From: Campylorhamphus procurvoides | Lineage: Eukaryota; Chordata; Aves; Passeriformes; Dendrocolaptidae | Direction of reading: 5' to 3' | Length of the DNA stretch: 64,000 bases | NCBI GenBank assembly: GCA_013396655.1 | Contig: WBMV01002870.1 | Span: 1-64,000 of the forward strand | Part shown: positions 44,770 to 57,923 of the stretch, in pieces | Layout: every line of letters starts with the position of its first letter | How positions within the stretch are numbered: the stretch's first letter is position 1 | The notes under the pieces: generated by a model | What the model was told of the DNA's origin: nothing | The model's input: the letters and a program-made list of their open reading frames with translations, nothing else | The model's database searches: none | Program-made: the position numbers and the translations under genes

Positions 44770-45699
44770 TCTTTTAAACAATTATTTTTTGGACATAGGC
44801 TTTTTGACTCGAAAAATTCTGCTGCTTATGAAGTTGTTTGTTATTTTGCTGTGATTTTATACACAATGGAAGGGTGAGAAAAAGGTCAGCAATAACTCTG
44901 CTGTTGCATTTTCACTGGGAAAAACATAATATTGATCGATAAGAAAATGGAAAAAGCACAACTATTAGCGTCTTACTTGATCTTCTCCGACCTTTACCCT
45001 GCCATGTTGATTTTTATTTTAAATGTTATGTCTGTTGTTCCAAAGGTTTGTCCTGTTTAGTCTTTTATTTAATTAATACATGATCTTGTTTACTCTTTCT
45101 AATGTTAAAACATGAAATTCATTTTTACTCCTTGTTGAACCATTGTCCTCTTCACTCTTAGCAATGCACACTGGATAATAACTCCAGGTAGAAATTGGCC
45201 TTCTTAAAAAGACCCTGGAATCATAATTGATGGCTACTTAAGTTTATGAAACTGTTTATTTGGTTCATAGGATAATTAGCTTCAAGGATGTGTAAGCTCT
45301 TTAAAGTGAAAATGTAAACCTCACACTTCTTGGGTGTAGAATGAAGAGCAGAAAATATGGTATTGAATCTCAATACTTTAATAAACATCCATATATCTGC
45401 TAAGTAATGACTACAAAATATACTCAAGGGAGCAGTTTCCACCTTAGGACAATCCGCATAAAGTACTGCATTTTGTACATATGCTCACACAGGGCAGGGT
45501 GCTGTGGCAAAGCCCCTGGAGTGCCTTGGTTTGCCTTTTGGCACAAAAGCTTCTCATGCACTGCTAAAGATGACAAAATGTAAGTTTTGGCACTAAAAGG
45601 GAAGAGGGGCCTGTTTTTATTCATGGAGGTACAAGAAAATAAATTACATATGCAAGGATAAACATGCACAGAAAGGGCAAGAAATTGAACATTTTAGCG

Positions 45700-45949
45700 T
45701 CATAGAATGGTTAGGATCATAGAATTGTTTGGCTAGAAGGGGCCTTAAAGATCATCTAGTTCCAAACCCCCTTGCCTTGGGCAGGGACACCTTACACTAA
45801 ACCAGGTTGTTCAGAGACCCATCCAGTCTGGCCTTGAACATTTCCAAGGATGGGGCAGCCACCACTTCTCTGAGCAACTTGTTTCACTGACTCACAGGAA
45901 AGTGAGTCTTAGTAATATCTAATCTAAAACTACCCTTTTTCAATTTAAA
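45700..45949 (-). mobile_element. CR1 LINE 3' fragment, minus orientation
   Basis: The plus strand shows the reverse-complement CR1 end: CATAGAATGGTTAGGATCATAGAATTG, followed by AAAGATCATCTAGTTCCAAA, GTCTGGCCTTGAACATTTCC, and CTAATCTAAAACTACCC. It keeps the repeated tail octamer in modified form and is 5'-truncated near 45949. Confidence 0.9.
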
Positions 45950-46170
45950 TATGCAGATGTTGGGCTTTTTGGGCTGTACATCTTGCTGAGGAGCACGTGG
46001 TGGCAGCATGTCTCCCCAGCTTGCTGGCAGCAGGGCATGCAGGTGTCCCTGCACTGCAGGCAGACAAACATTCTTGTCCCAGTCCTCTGCCCTGGCCAGC
46101 ACCTTCTTGTCCCCACACTGCCAGACAATGAAGCACCCATTGTTTTTGGCAATGCTTAAAGAAATAAAAA
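45950..46170. other. GC-rich segment of unknown origin next to a CR1 end
   Basis: Directly behind the CR1 truncation point is a ~200-bp segment much richer in G and C than its neighbours, with three overlapping open frames on the minus strand (45884-46237, 45940-46152, 45945-46136). None resembles a known protein. It could be further CR1-linked sequence, an older repeat, or host DNA carried with the insertion. Confidence 0.4.
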
Positions 46171-46924
46171 AAGCAAACAAAACCTCAGATGGTGAATTTC
46201 GTGGTATTTTTTTAGCTTCCCCTTCTCCTTCTTGCACTTCTAAAAAAGGACAGAAAACCAGCCTAAATTGGCCTGAGTCTGAGGTTACTCGGTCATAGGT
46301 TCGGTGAAATATATGGGGAATTCAATAAGTCAATAATTGAGCTTACAGATACGTTCCAAATTGGGTTTGTAACTTACTTCTTGCTTCAGGTGTTCTGTAG
46401 CAGAAAAAAAAAAAGTGTTCACAAAGTCATTTGCACTGTTAGAACAAAACAGACTTCAGAAACAAGGTAAACACCTGCAATAAGGCCTTTTTTTACATAG
46501 AAGTGCAGTCTTTATCATTTGAATCTAAGAATTTTAAAACAATTACTCCTGGTAACATTTTAAAATTTCAAAATGATGGGGAAATTCTTAAGGATGGCAA
46601 GTAAATTTGTAGTTTAGAACAATCATTAGAATAAATCCGTAAAATGTTATCATCTCCAAAAATAATGGGATAACTGCTTTGAGTAATAAAACATGAGATT
46701 CTAATTCCTTTCAGTTAACCTTTTTTATATATATTTTTCTCATAAAACTTCTTGCTGGCCACATTTCCTTTCTTAAGAGATGATGAGGTGAGTAAAGATA
46801 AAGATTATTAGTCTGTTCAGGCTGAATATCTGTACAGTTTTTCACCTATTACCATGCAAATTTCTCACTATCAAAAGATAATATGATATGTGGTATATGA
46901 ATGATAAATATCCAACAGAGTAAT

Positions 46925-47490
46925 TACTAGAGAATCATAATCATGTTTCCACTGAAATCCCACAAAGACCAGTTCTTGCTCCAGTGCAGCCATAAATCAT
47001 TGACAAAAGCATTTAAAAAAAAATTTTTTTATAAGGTTTGCAGGTGCCAAAACCCAGATGGAATGGTAAAAAAATAATGATGTGGAATTGTTTGTACATG
47101 ATCCTCTGCATTGTTTAATAAACTGGGAAAAAAATAACAGGTATTTTAATATAACCAAATACAAGGCCAAACAAGGATAAAAAAATAAGATTTAACATTT
47201 GAGAGAGAACATTCAAAGAAGCACTGAGCCTGAAAAGGCAACAATATTTTTCAATGGAAATATTTTCTCATCCAGTGCTACAGCCAAAAGAATTAGTGTA
47301 AGTCTGTGTCTTTATAAACAAGAAATCACTGAACAGGGGGAGAGAGCTGTGTCCTCACTGTTCACAACATTACTGACACCATTCTCAAAATTAAATCTGA
47401 TATCTGTTCTTCAAAAAAGACAGTAAAAGCTTGCAGAGTATTCAGAGAAGAGCTACAGGACTGATTTTAAACATTTGCATTCCACATCAC
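46925..47490 (+). mobile_element. Ancient CR1-family LINE fragment
   Basis: Blocks appear in CR1 ORF2 order: an ACCAGTTCTTGCTCCAGTGC block (QGSVLGPVL region, about 46970), an AAATCATTGACA block (INDL region), a TTTGCAGGTGCCAAAACC block (FADDTK region, about 47037), a TTTTAATATAACCAAATAC block (FN.AKC region, about 47143), and a late GTATTCAGAGAAGAGCTAC block (VQRRAT region, about 47441). It is highly diverged and interrupted, similar in age to the 15055-16465 element. Confidence 0.6.
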
Positions 47491-49784
47491 AACCGAAAGT
47501 ACAGGAACATTAAAGGAGATGTACGTGCTCTGTACATAGTTCTCTTACTACCAAAAGTGTTTCCATCTAGTAGGGCGCTTGAATTCAGGAGACAAAAGCA
47601 CCCATTACAGCAATCAGAATATAAAATGATAACACTATGTATAGATTTTTTTTTTTTTAATTTGAGCTTGTACATCAAAACTGAATGTTGTTTTGTTCCT
47701 CATTCCTAAAAGGTATTTTGCAGTCAATCACAAGTCATTAAACGCAATACTAGATGAAATTATATGGCTAAATCATACAGAAAAGCAAATTATATTCTAG
47801 TTTTTAAAATCTATTAACCTCTATGAATCTTGCATACACCAATGCTTCTCTGTAAATGTCTTTGACATAACGTCAGAATAAAAGGCGGTGCTTATCATCA
47901 TTATATGTTCACTTTTTTTTGTTTTTAAAGGTGAACAGTTGTTAAACAAATATTACAGGCTTCTTTGTAACAGTATACTCCTCTATCATCCTATAATTGT
48001 TTCCCCAGCTCTCTCTTTTTAAGTGCTTGAAAGTTGTTTTCAATTGCAAATTAGCCAGGGCAAAAAGAAGATGGCATATAAGATCTCTTTGTATGGAACA
48101 CGTATCTGATTTTAGTGACCTGTGATCTTGGATGTTTCTTGTAAATAAGGCTTGCATAATAAAGAAAAGGTTGATAGAGATATTTGATCTAATGCTAGTT
48201 ATTCCTTATGAAGCCTGATTTGTTTTTCTCCGAGGTTTTGCATATTTCTTCCACTCTGTGAGGTTAGGAGGAAGAGCCACAGATAAGAAAGTATCTGGAA
48301 GACTCAACAAGTTATCTGCCTTGACCTTTGGAGAGCCTTAAAGGGAAGTGTTGTCACTCTGAGGAGATGTAGAGGTCATACTAGGCAGAGAGCCAGCCTA
48401 CAACTTTTTTTAGAGTGTGTCAGAGGCAGGGCAAAGTGAAGACAGACTAGACTTAATCCTTTAACCTAACCTGTCAAAACTGCATCAAGTCAGCACTGCC
48501 AAATCTGCAGCCACCTCATAACTCAAAAAGGTATGCATGAGTGCATTTATGAATTTGCTTTTGAAAAGCGGTTTTATGGTTTGGTATTCACAGCATTATG
48601 AAACCTGGCCACATCGCTGGGTATGCAAACGTAAAGCTAAATGCTGCCAGCTGCCTGAGCAATTCATCCCATTGAGGGGTAAGAAGATGTGAAATAAGAT
48701 TATTGCAAAAGGTGATTGTTTTTGAGGGATATTTAATTCCAAATGTAAAAAATGCAGACCTCAAGGAAATTCAGTTTGTGCTGTTTTAACAAAAGCAGAA
48801 GAAATAAAGTATTTTTTTTCAAATCCACAGTAATGGATAAAGCACACAACACATTAACCTGATATTTTATAATCATTGAATATGCAGAAAATACTGTTTC
48901 TATGCAGTGATGATTGTTTAAAAGAAACATGATTTTTTAAATGTTTGGGGGGTGTTAACATGTATGGATATTTGCATGTTGGCTCCTGTGAATGTAAGTA
49001 TGTTCACGTGCATTTTGTGTGAACCTGAAACCATTTATAAAAGAAAGCATCCATGTGAAAAATAACACAAATGCATGCAAAACAAGGGCCATATCCTCAC
49101 TGCTGCCAACTAGCTTAGCTGACAATGGCACCACAGCCACGCTCAGACATGACAGTTGTCACAGCTCTCTGTAGGGCTATGAACTTTAAATCATGAATAT
49201 ACCACGATGAAAAATGAAAAATGCCAGAAAGCTCATTTTGTGCTATTAATCCTTGAGCTTTTACTTTAGATGGGTGAGGACACAGTTTTACCTGTCCTTA
49301 AGAATATCCTGAAAACTCTAGCCTGGTTACACAAAGGGACTGAGGACTATAACCTCTTGAAAGATAAGATTGTAACTTGCAAGAAAAAAGCTAACATTTT
49401 GGTCCTGTAATAGGCTAGTGCTGCAAACCTACAACCAGGCATAAGAAATAGTTTGCCTTCCCTCTTTTATCTGTGAGGGTTCACTTGGTCATTGTCAACA
49501 GAAGCACCCTGCAAGCCACAGCACAGTCTTCCTTGTCTGACACTGGGACAGACCAAGACTCCAGCCATTGCTCCAGTGTTTCTCTAAGTTGCTTTCCTGC
49601 AGCACGGTATCCAACTTGACCCCCTGGATCAGCTGGAGCACCCAAGTGGACCTTGCTGGGACCATCTGTTCCCTCCCAAATGAAACAGCTGTGACATGAA
49701 GGGCAAGAAAACTTCTTCTTCCCTAGGTCTGGTGGTTCAGACAGCATTTGGGTTTGTAGGGATGAAGGAGCCTTGAAGAGACTC

Positions 49785-49826
49785 TGTGTGTGTATCTGTA
49801 TGTGTCTGTGTCTGTCTGTCTTGTGG
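49785..49826 (+). repeat. TG/TCTG-rich microsatellite
   Basis: Mixed TGTG, TCTG and TGTC units run together, ending in GTCTGTCTGTCTT. It lies within a 128-codon minus-strand open frame that I reject as coding. Confidence 0.75.
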
Positions 49827-52800
49827 GGAACTGGTGCTGTAAAGACATCTGTGTCTGCGAGGGACAAGGACAGAGCACAAGTGTGACCTCTGCCTTAGTG
49901 ATCTATTGATTTGGAAATTTTCAAAAGAAAACACAAAAGTGTAAAAATTTTGTTAATGGTTGTTTTGGAGCTTGGAAGAACTGTTAATGACACTTTGAGA
50001 TTTTTACACTGGAAACATCAAAACTAGAATGTGGTCTTCCCTTCTCTTGGAAAAGGAGTGTGCTCTCATCTTAATGAGTCATCTGAGCAATTCCAAGGCA
50101 GAACAAAGCAGCGCTTGTAGTTACTTTCCTCATGGAACTCAACAAAATTAGAAACCTGTGAAAAGTAGACCAGAACATGAAAAGAAGAAGGGAAAGAAAA
50201 CATAATGCACTCTTGAAAAAAAGGTGTGTCTGAATTATGAGTAAAGAAAAAATTATCTTAAACACACATTTAAGAGGATTTTAATTCATGTGTATCACTG
50301 ACCTTGTGAAAACTCCAGCAACTAATCAAAAATTCTACTTTCAGAAGGAGCAGTAGGTTGGCAGATGTTTCCCACAGTCTGAGAAATGACTGTGATAGTC
50401 TATTTATATATGATAGTACAATGATCATACTAGGCACAAGTATTAACTTTGCCAAGTGGATACAAATTGAGCAGTTAGCTGATTGCTAACAAGAGGAACA
50501 CAAGACCCTGTTGCCTTCAAATCAGAATGGGATTGAAAAACCTCAGTATCACCACTATTTCAATGGAACAGAAAGTATGTTGTTTCATTCCTAAATTACT
50601 GAAAATAATTACTATAACATACATATAGAATACATTTACAAGGACATGAATCATAATGCTGGCATAAAATTGAAACCTGAATTATCCGTTACTACTGCTT
50701 TTGGATAGATATGAGTAATTTCAGATGAAATGTGAAGAAAACAAGTTTCCAGCTTCAAATGCATATACAAGGACATATTTTGACTTACATTTTCAGACTT
50801 CAATACAAGAAGACCAGTCCAGATTTCTGGGATGGCTGACTTCATAACCCAGGCCATAACTCCTGCCTCAAGCCTCTAAAGGCTTACGAATACCCACAGA
50901 CCTGAATTTACACTCATAGCTAAAGATTTCCATATTTCAAAAAAAATTTTACCTGTTTTTGTCATTTGACACAGCCTTTATTCAGATTTCTTTCTTTTGT
51001 AGAGAACAACTCCTCTGGAGTGAGAATATGTGTTATGAAATGCTTATTTTATTCTTCAACTGTTAAAGAGTGACATCACATGTTTCACAGGTAATTCTCT
51101 AAGAATACCCTGTAAAAAGACTTAAGTTTCTCCAGAACAGATATTATAACTTTGAGCAGTTTAGAACATATATAGCCATATGCAAAATTAGTCTACAGCT
51201 AATACTACTGGTGTAACACAATAAATTAAAGGTGACTGTGAATTAGAAAGCCTGCAGTAGTTGTACTTCAGATGCACCTCAATATGAAAATTAATGACTT
51301 TGTTACCTGGGAATGAAGAGTGGGAGAGATGGCTTTGCCATACTCCTGTTAAGTGTTTATGTATCAACCAGTAACTTGAGAATGATGAAGAAGAAAATTA
51401 GGTTTTATGTGTCACACAACAATTGAAAATGAAAATAGAGCTCAAAGAAGACTTTAGCCATGCAAATCTATTTTAGTGAATGGAAAGTCAAAAAGTGCAA
51501 GTCTGACATTTCTAATTTACTGCTTTTTGACAGTTTGGTTGTTTTGTCTTGTGCAGATCCCTAAATGACAATTGTCAGTGGAGACTAAGCATTACCATTC
51601 ATATCTAAAGTATAGAGGTCATAGAACTATTTACTTGTATGACTCAAAGAGTTGAATATGGTGCATGTTGTTCTGCTGAGCAAAATTACACAGGAAAAGA
51701 GATCAAAAAGAAGTGGGAGATCCTTATCAAACAGCTTCTTGGATGTAAATGTGTATTTTCTTCAGGTATTTACATGATACAGATTTAAAGCTTTTTAACA
51801 GGCACTCCTGCAACTGAAACAGAGAAAAAACACAAGATCTGGTGGCCAGAGGAGCAGGTATCTATCTCCCAGTGCCATGGGGTAGCAAGTGCTGGCTGAG
51901 CACTGTGCCATTTGGCTGGCAAAGGTGGAGGCATGGCCTGTGTTGCTGAGAGTTGTGAGCAGGAAAACTCCTGCATGGGCAGAAGTCCCTAGCTCTCTCC
52001 CTTGTGTCTCAGGAAGGAAGAGGTTATTCCAAGGGTCTCAGCAGTGCAGAGCAAGCCTTTGTTTTGAGCTCATTCCCAAGGGTGTGGTGGGTTCTTCATA
52101 CTCAGAAGTTGATGGGTTTACTTGACATTACTCCAAGAAGACAAACTTTTTATTCTGATCAGACTCAGAAACACCCTCTTTCACCTCTGACAGGAGCCTG
52201 ATTGCTCTAGTGCTTTAGATCTCAGTTACTTAAAGATATCGAATGAGGGCTGATCAGATGCTGAAGGGCTGCCAAGATTACAGGCCTGTTGGCCCTATCA
52301 CTTTTGTTATTAATTATGATAAAGCTGTACAAGCTGCAACCTGGTCCATTCAGTGCAGACGCTGGGACAGCTTTCCTCCCTTATAGTCCCCTCTTTTCAC
52401 TGCTCCAGCTATTCTTAGCTAGGGGAACAGTCCCTTGTGGGATGATTGTCATCTGGTGTGTATACATTGCAGCAGCTGACTCAGATAACCAGGAAACTAT
52501 AACCAGCTCTCTGATTGTCCTGGGAACTTGGCGGCATCAGGGAGTCTGGCCCGGTACCAGGAACAAGAACACAGCCATGGATTACATCTTGTAGAAGCAG
52601 AACACGTGTTTCTGATGCTTCGTTGCTTTTCAGACTAACACCATAAAGACCTTAGCAAAGCAGTGAAATGTAGATAGATATACACATTGCAAAAATGAGA
52701 CTCAGAATTAAAGACTGACAAAGAGATGTCCTAAGAATCTTGATGATGTTTGTATGATTCCTGCCTTGTGTCATCACTGTGGAGGTCTCTCCCTCTATTT

Positions 52801-53467
52801 AAATGACAAAACCTGTATACCTTCTTTAGAAAGTTCTGCTAACTCCCCTACATTTTCCTTTATTGGTCATCTTCTAGGAGTCTATCATTCTATGATCTTC
52901 TATCAGGGTGTCTGTCTACAGAAAAGCAAGCAAGGCATAATTATTAAGACATTATTTAACCCTGGGTGCACAGGATTACACTGTCCTCAAAAACTCTTTT
53001 CTGAAAGTCTTTGTTATGAAATTAATTCTGATCTGCTTTTTGAAAATGGCTTCCACCAAAAATAAATAAAAACAAACCAAATTTAAAAAAAACAATCCTC
53101 CCAAAAAAACAAAACAAAACAAACTTGCAGAAAAGGAGAAGGGGAGAAGAAGGGTTACAAGCCACTGCATGACAGGATCTCACTAAGCTGGTGGGGCCTT
53201 GGATCTGGAAGGACTTTCTTCTGCTGGTAGTGAACAATTCTACCAGCTTGAAATGTACATGTAACTTCACCCCAAGATTTTAGTTTCACAGGCAGGGAAG
53301 CCTTGTCAACATGTCTTATTGCAGACAAAAGGTGGAAATCTTGTACACCCCATCCTGGCTTCCTATCCTCCTTCCCTGCTCTCTCTCCCTGTCTCTGGTC
53401 CCAGCTGCAAGTCTCTGCCTGCTCTTTTTGGTTCCTTTGCTGATTCACATCAGCTCACTAAGGTAGC

Positions 53468-53473
53468 AATAAA
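53468..53473 (+). other. AATAAA in a possible LTR context
   Basis: GCAATAAACCG follows a pyrimidine-rich GC stretch (53340-53420), an arrangement seen in retroviral LTRs. I could not define TG...CA ends or a target-site duplication, so the surrounding ~400 bases are only a weak LTR candidate. Confidence 0.25.
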
Positions 53474-56400
53474 CCGATTTTTTTGTCTTGCATTAATTTT
53501 TCACTGTTTTGGTGGACTAAGTTAGCTCATGCCAGAGGACTCTTGGCCTCTACATTTTGATCCACAGAAGTAGCTGAGTTACAGCAACACACTTCTATCC
53601 CCCTACACGAGTGGGAGAAGAGGTTGGGGCAGTGTGCTCCCTGCTTCTTGGCCTTTCACTGCCTAACAAAGGTTTTGTTGCTCCTTCTGTTGCACCTGAA
53701 GGATGGTGATGTGCTCAGACCTAGTTTTTTATAAAATCCTAGGCTACGTCTGAACTTAAGCTCTTCCTTCTGTCAGCCATTCAGCATGACAGCACTGCTG
53801 TTTAAATGGAGAAGTAGAAGCAATTAGAGAAGGTGCTCAGGGTGGATTCATCACGGCTTCCCTGTGCAGTTACCATTTGCTTGAAGAGCTGATAGAGCTG
53901 CTTTCTTTAGTGGCCAGTGAGCTGCAATTTCAGGCTTCTCTTGACAGCAGGTATTTCTGCCAGCTTTGCAAGTCTTGGCACTGTACCATGATCCATCATT
54001 GTAGTCTTCCTGTCAGTATTTCTGCTCTGGGGTTCCTACAACATTCTGGTTTGCAAAGTAAAAATCTCCGGTGGTGGACCTTGGTTGGCCCTGGTACAGC
54101 CTTCCAGGTCTCTGCTTTTGTTCATCGCTATTCAGCATTCAACTGACTTCTGTTCCTTTTGAACTGATCTCACTAAGAAACCCTGCCTTTCAAAAAGGAG
54201 GTACAAGGCAGTCAACACACCAGGACTGTTTGAATTAGGAGCCAAGTCTGGATCCCAGGGATCAGTGAAGTGGCCTCCTCACATTCAGAGGTCCCCAACA
54301 AGCTCTAAGCACTATCCCAAAGCCTCAGCACACAGGTCTGTGCAGAGTGCCTGCATCCTGTGGACAGTAAGCAGCAGTGGATGGCTGTTCACACACACTC
54401 TGGAGGAGTGGGTTGTCACAAGACAGCATGGCCAGTCAGGACTTGGTAGCAGGTTTTCCCACTTACCACTGCTTTCCTTCATCTGCCCTCATGTCAGGTT
54501 CAAAGTACCCCTTTCCTCAGGTAGTGAGCAGGAAAGATATAATGCTTTTTCTTCTTTATTGTAGGGCCATTTAAGGGAATGGACATGTCTGAGAAGCCAC
54601 TCATAGCTTTTGGGAGCTATTTACAGCTACTACTGTTATGAATGAATGGAATTTGAGGGGGGAAAAAAAAAGAAGTTGAAAATGAGGTTGAGGCAGGGAA
54701 GTTTCTTTGGGTATAAGAGGACGCAGAACAGTAATGGTGAGAAATGGAGAGAAGAAGAAAGAACAGCAGGGCTAGTGGGAGGAGTGCCAGTGCAGAACTA
54801 GAATGAGTGATAAGGGGTATGGGAAAGGAGGGAGAAGAAGGGAAGATTATGATTCATGAAAGCAAGCCAATCCACCCTTCCTAATTCTGTGGCATGTTCC
54901 ACTTTGAAACCTTTTGTGTTGTATCAAAGCAAAGACTGTATCACACAGTCTGAGCAGCCACCACAGTTGCAAGCCAGCAGGAAAGGGAAGAAGTAGCAGC
55001 ATGCCACTTAGGTTTGCATGATGCTGATAGCAAGCTTTCCAAGATGGAGAGGTATGCTAACAATGTCTCCCTTGTTTCAATGGGTGTGAGGGATATTCAG
55101 CTTCCAGCTTTACTAACGATGATTATTGCTGTGCCCTCTTAACTATTGCTTTGTGGATCAAAAGACACAAAGCAGCTCATCAGAAAGTGCTGTTCAGGGA
55201 GAGACAGAGAAGTGGCCACCATATGTCCAGATTATATCATATTCAGGCATTTTGTCTGAACCAGTGCTGAGAGCTCTGTGTTTGGGTTAAGGGAAGTTTG
55301 ACAGTGCTGCTGGAACTGCTGGGAGGAAGCTCCAGCCAGATTGAGTTACCCATGGATGCAATGCCCTGACCCCTATGTGAGGCTCCCACACTAGCTACTC
55401 TTGCATGAATGCCAAGTCAAATACTCAGTTATTTTTTTCGGTACACCCTGTTCTGCACTTGAAAGAAACTTGAACAAGCAAGGAGGGAGTCAAGATCTGC
55501 TGCTGCAATCCCCTGCTCTAGGTAGTCAAGGGACTGGGACTGGGATAATGAAGGCACAAGCCTATTCCTCTTTTCAGACAGACCTTCTGCAATGTTGCTG
55601 AGGTCTTGTGAACAGGTCAGCTCCTGGGACTTCCTTCAGGGTATTAGTAAAAGGAGTCCAAATAAACAGAGCTGCATGCTCTCATACCCGAACGCATGAT
55701 CAACAAGTACAATGAAGTAAAATAGCTAGTGAAGAGAAAAGCCCTGAAAAGTACTTGCCTAAATTCACAGCAAGCCCCTGAGTCGGATTCCACTAACCTA
55801 CCATGGATATTGGAGGTCAAAAGACCTGTCATAGGAAGCATTTCTTTCCACTGACTATAGAGGAAGTTAAAGTTGACTAGGTGAAACACCTTATGATTTT
55901 ACTTATCTGCACTCTTCTCATTATGCAGGAACAAATTATCTGTGGGGCACAATGAAAAAGCTGAAAATATTTAAAAAAATAAAAATCTAACCTCAAGCAG
56001 TGTCACATACTTCCTATGGCTTAGGATGTGACATTATATTTTCTATAAATCAGCCTAAGACTTTTGACATGCCTAAAATCCTGTGCTTTGGTTGACTTCA
56101 GTGCCTCCAAAAGAAACCAAACTATTTGTTAATCTTCTGTCTACAATCCTTTGAAAATGAAAGTTTTGGAAATAATGACAGGAAAAGTATCAGCTCTCCT
56201 AAATTTCCTGTTCCTGCTGCCTTTCTCTGCTTAAAATGCTTTCTATTTTCCCAAAAAATGTTAAAGCCCTAGAAATAATTTTTGTTTTGCTCACATTTAT
56301 AATGCTAAGGGTATCCAAAGAAGGGGATGGGGTTGTTGATTTACATGACCAGTCATATGTAGCAGAGGATGCAGCTCTGCATTTGAAGACAAACCATAGT

Positions 56401-57904
56401 CATCATTTGTTCACATAAATGATACGATGAATAATTATGAAAAATGATCTAATTTGTGAAAATTTTAATCAGGTCATGTATATTATGGGGAAAAGAACTA
56501 AATTAATTATGTACAGTATGTAACTGTCAAATGCCAACAACATCTGTAATGAAAAGTCAACAATATATAAGGTTTCAACTGATTTCTATAAAGCCTGAAT
56601 TTTTCTGGATGTTCATGTTCCTTGAATTCCCAAACTCTTGTACCATAGCTTATCAAGCTGTTCTTGTAAAAAAGTTGAGTCAGGATTTGGAAGACTCTTT
56701 TAATGAGGATTGTTGTCCTGTAGAATCAAAACCGTAGTCTGACTACCAGTGACCTGCACCATCCTGCGGAGTTGTGTTGTGGGGCTCAGCAAAGCTCCTA
56801 GTAAAGCTACAGGCAATTTCTGAGTGCCCAGTTTGGAAAATCAAACTTGTTGTGACAAATAGGCTGTGAGTCACTTATATGCCTAAAAATGTCTAAAGAG
56901 TAATCTTTGAGAATTCTGGTCACAGTGTTGAGTCATCAATCCCTTTAAATTATAATAGTGAAGTCACTGATATTACTAGTGCACTCTAAAATTGGTTTTG
57001 TGTGAAAATTCTGTGCATTTTTACTGTGCTTGTCTATTTGATAACTCTGGGAGTTACCAGTAGAAAAATAATTATTAATTTAAAATACTTGATCCTAAAC
57101 TTAGGAGTTTTCATTCTAACTGTTTTCAAAACCAATGATCTTATGACTCAGTGTGCAAATACTTCATATTTACTTTAAAATGGAAAGCACACATTTTGTA
57201 CAAAATACAAGTAGGAAAAATAAAACCCTATTTCAGTATGGACTGGGTGTTCACAAAAGACTCAATGGAGAGTTTGATCTTACAGTCAATAACCATGTAT
57301 TTCCATCTGCTTAGTTTTTCTTTTATAATCACCTTAAAAGAATTCTTGCCATATGTCATTTGAATCCTTTGGGGTCTTTAAAGAAAATGAGAAGACTACT
57401 TAAGAAAGGTTTGTGTCTGTCTATATGTATTAAAGTATACAGATAGTTTTAATCTTATGTCATACCTAAATTTATTAAAAATAAATGAAATGTACTGAAT
57501 TTTATTACAACTCAAATATGCAGCTTAGCTAGCTTATATTCATTTAACTTTAGGTGGCATGTATCTGTTTGGGACCAAGCTCAAATATTTATAGTAAGAG
57601 AATGAGAAAAAATTCAGAAGTATGCCCAGCAGAAACACCTGCTAATACCTGAGACTATTCAAGTAGGGATTTTTTCTTCATATAGTCAATATAAATAATT
57701 GTGTTAATCAGGAAATTGATAGCACTTAAACTAGATAAGGTTATATAAAGTACTGTGCATGATTTATCATGCTGTTTCCTCATGAACAACATTCCTACCC
57801 TGAATTACTAGCTCACTTCTTTCCTAAACTGTAGTTCTAATATTGTCAAGGTGCACTAAAAAACACAGATCATGACTGGCATTTATGGATGTACATGGTA
57901 GGCA

Positions 57905-57923
57905 AGTTCAGTTCAGTTCAGTT
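57905..57923 (+). repeat. (AGTTC)n short tandem repeat
   Basis: Three full AGTTC units plus a partial fourth. Confidence 0.85.

Larger units (their letters stand above)
41278..45699. other. Gene desert, no gene recognised
   Basis: AT-rich non-coding sequence with a 13-bp duplication (42796-42821), a T/G tract (44162-44249) and a short perfect hairpin (44742-44769). The 134-codon minus-strand frame at 42168-42572 is the long-open reflection of a purine-rich plus strand and shows no domain. Confidence 0.55.

Noticed and set aside
49481..49867. 128-codon minus-strand open frame with a CPSCHSC pattern
   Set aside because: It spans a TG microsatellite (the His/Thr/Gln-rich part), and the Cys cluster fits no zinc-finger family that I know. 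No splice or promoter context supports it.
53195..53620. Complete LTR around the AATAAA at 53468
   Set aside because: I could not find paired TG...CA ends, a target-site duplication or a second copy in the window, so only the AATAAA context is recorded at low confidence.
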